A stretch of 64,000 nt of DNA from Brachypodium distachyon (lineage: Eukaryota; Streptophyta; Magnoliopsida; Poales; Poaceae): assembly GCF_000005505.3 (NCBI RefSeq), contig NC_016134.3, positions 34,100,150 to 34,164,149 of the forward strand. Reading direction: 5' to 3'. Within the stretch, counting starts at the first letter, position 1; each line of letters begins with the position of its first letter. The translations under genes and the position numbers were made by a program. Below, in pieces: positions 62,843 to 64,000 of the stretch. A model generated the notes under the pieces. The model did not search any database. It saw only the letters and a list, made by a program, of their open reading frames with translations, and had not been told where the DNA came from.

Positions 62843-63925
62843 ATGGCCGCCGCTCCTCCACCGGCGCCGCCGCGGATCCTCCTCGCCGGCGACGCCCATG
62901 GCCGCCTTCACCAGCTCTTCAAGCGCGTCAAATCGGTCTCCTCCGCTCCCATCTCTCTCTCTCTCTCTCCTCAACCTCGTCTTTCTCGCCGGTTTCGTCT
63001 TCTCATTCGTGTCTCTGTGCGCGCAGGTGAACCAATCGACAGGACCGTTCCACGCGCTGCTCTGTGTGGGGCAGTTCTTCTCGCCCGAGGCCGCCGAGGG
63101 GGACAGCCTGCCAGGGGACGTCGCGGACTATCTGGAGGGACGCGCCGACGTGCCCATCCCTACCTACTTCACCGGTGACTACGGCCCCACTGCGCCACGC
63201 CTCCTCTCCAAGGCCGCTGCTGACGCCCGAGGATTCTCCCCCGGCGGCATCCAGTTATGCCCCAACCTATTCTGGCTCAGGGGCAGCGCTCTCTTCAACC
63301 TCCACGGTGAGTTCTCAATAGAGTACCCTTCCAACAGTCATGTTCATTTGCTACGCTCTCTTCAACCTCCACGGTGAGCTCTCAATAGAGTACCTTTCCA
63401 ACAGTCATGTTCATTTGCTACGCTTTTGTAGCAGATAAATCCATTTCCTGTGAATATATGAGCTAATGTACCTGAAAATTAGATCATTGTATTTGTTTGG
63501 TATGCTTACTTTAATGCTTCCATTGATTGGTTTTTCCCGTCTGTTCGTAGGTTTATCTGTGGCGTACTTGTCAGGAAAGAAAGGGCCAGGAGGGCCTGGC
63601 TGCTACAGCCAAGATGATGTCGATGCGCTGCGGGCTCTTGCTGAAGAGCCAGGAATTGTTGATCTGTTCTTGACATATCCTTTGTTTCATTGTACTGTTC
63701 TGTTGAATATCCACTGTTAGTACCAAGCTTTTTTATTACGTATCATAAATTCTGAAAGCATCAAGGATGCGTGCTTGGCTCCCTTGACAATAATGGAGAT
63801 TGTACTAATGAATGGCCAACTGGAATGGTGAATGGAGCTGATACTTCAAATGTCCCTCCTCAGGTCTTGGATCCTCAGGGGTATGATCCTGTTGTTGCCG
63901 AATTGGTTGCTGAGATTAAGCCAAG
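62843..63925 (+). CDS. CWF19L1/CwfJ-type RNA-processing protein (CCCH family), 5' part
   Basis: Exons 62843-62935, 63027-63306, 63551-63674 and 63806-63925 are in frame, and the gene runs on past the window. The protein starts [20 protein letters not shown], then [60 protein letters not shown] and FLTNEWPTG. This is the N-terminal, metallophosphatase-like part of CWF19-like 1 / Drn1 proteins. Plant members (for example At5g56900) add a CCCH zinc finger and CwfJ domains further on, here off the edge. The family acts in spliceosome disassembly and intron-lariat turnover. The join between exons 3 and 4 needs an AT-AC intron. Confidence 0.9.
63287..63420 (+). repeat. 67-bp tandem duplication over a 5' splice site
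   Basis: Units 63287-63353 and 63354-63420 are nearly identical and both hold the exon end CAACCTCCACG followed by GTGAG. The intron therefore has two copies of its donor. Confidence 0.9.
63675..63805 (+). other. U12-type AT-AC intron
   Basis: The only joint that keeps frame and family sequence (LFLT to NEWP) starts the intron at ATATCCTTTG and ends it at GTAC. ATATCCTT is the U12 5' consensus. TCCCTTGAC at 63780-63788 fits the U12 branch site, with the branch A 18 bases from the 3' end. Confidence 0.85.
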
Positions 63926-64000
63926 GTTTGGTTTCTAGACTCATATAGTAGTTTAATTGTTGAGGCTGGCCTCCTTGAAGAACTAATTTGGAAATTTGTA

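Overview
This is nuclear DNA from a flowering plant, almost certainly a grass and most likely a Pooideae species with a compact genome (Brachypodium-like; that part is inference). The genes carry many GT-AG introns with plant-style junctions. Stowaway-type MITEs with the CTCCCTCCGT terminus and TA target duplications are scattered throughout. I saw no intact LTR retrotransposon, and I place ten multi-exon genes plus one gene running off the right edge in 64 kb. No rRNA, tRNA or CRISPR array was recognised.

Layout. 1-2 kb: a GC-rich, repeat-like insertion in AT-rich DNA. 2.0-5.9 kb (+): a SUVH-type histone H3K9 methyltransferase (SRA, pre-SET, SET, post-SET). 8.0-8.2 kb: a broken 3' end of a SEC61-alpha gene. 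8.9-13.1 kb (+): a plastid CRM-domain splicing factor, probably CFM3. 14.1-16.3 kb (-): a decayed LINE reverse transcriptase. 17.1-22.7 kb (+): a gene with three DUF2439 (ZGRF1/Mte1-like) modules and a run of duplicated small exons. 25.3-27.2 kb (+): an unrecognised plant protein with a C-terminal membrane segment. 28.4-32.9 kb (-): THO6, a WD40 subunit of the THO/TREX mRNA export complex. 33.4-35.1 kb: a layered tandem repeat. 36.1-39.5 kb (-): a divergent agmatine deiminase. 42.4-43.7 kb (-): a small two-module protein. 44.7-48.2 kb (+): a PhnP/At1g30300-like metallo-beta-lactamase-fold hydrolase. 48.7-53.4 kb (-): a HOTHEAD-like GMC oxidoreductase. 53.5-60.9 kb: mostly gene-free, with MITEs and a short LINE insertion that has a 16-bp target duplication. 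60.9-62.5 kb (-): a small, probably mitochondrial, single-pass protein. 62.8 kb to the edge (+): a CWF19L1/CCCH-type (CwfJ) RNA-processing protein, containing what looks like a U12-type AT-AC intron.

The genes do not form one pathway, as expected for a plant chromosome, but several act in gene expression: chromatin silencing (SUVH), plastid group II intron splicing (CFM3), mRNA export (THO6) and spliceosome/lariat turnover (CWF19L1). Two divergent pairs (42.4/44.7 kb and 60.9/62.8 kb) share short intergenic regions with GGCCCA site II-like boxes.

Exon models were built by hand from reading frame, splice consensus and remembered family conservation. For every modelled gene the exon lengths sum to an intact frame. 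The strongest leads are the exon-amplified triple-DUF2439 gene, the U12 intron next to a duplicated 5' splice site, the divergent agmatine deiminase, and three Mutator-like MITEs with 9-10 bp target duplications.
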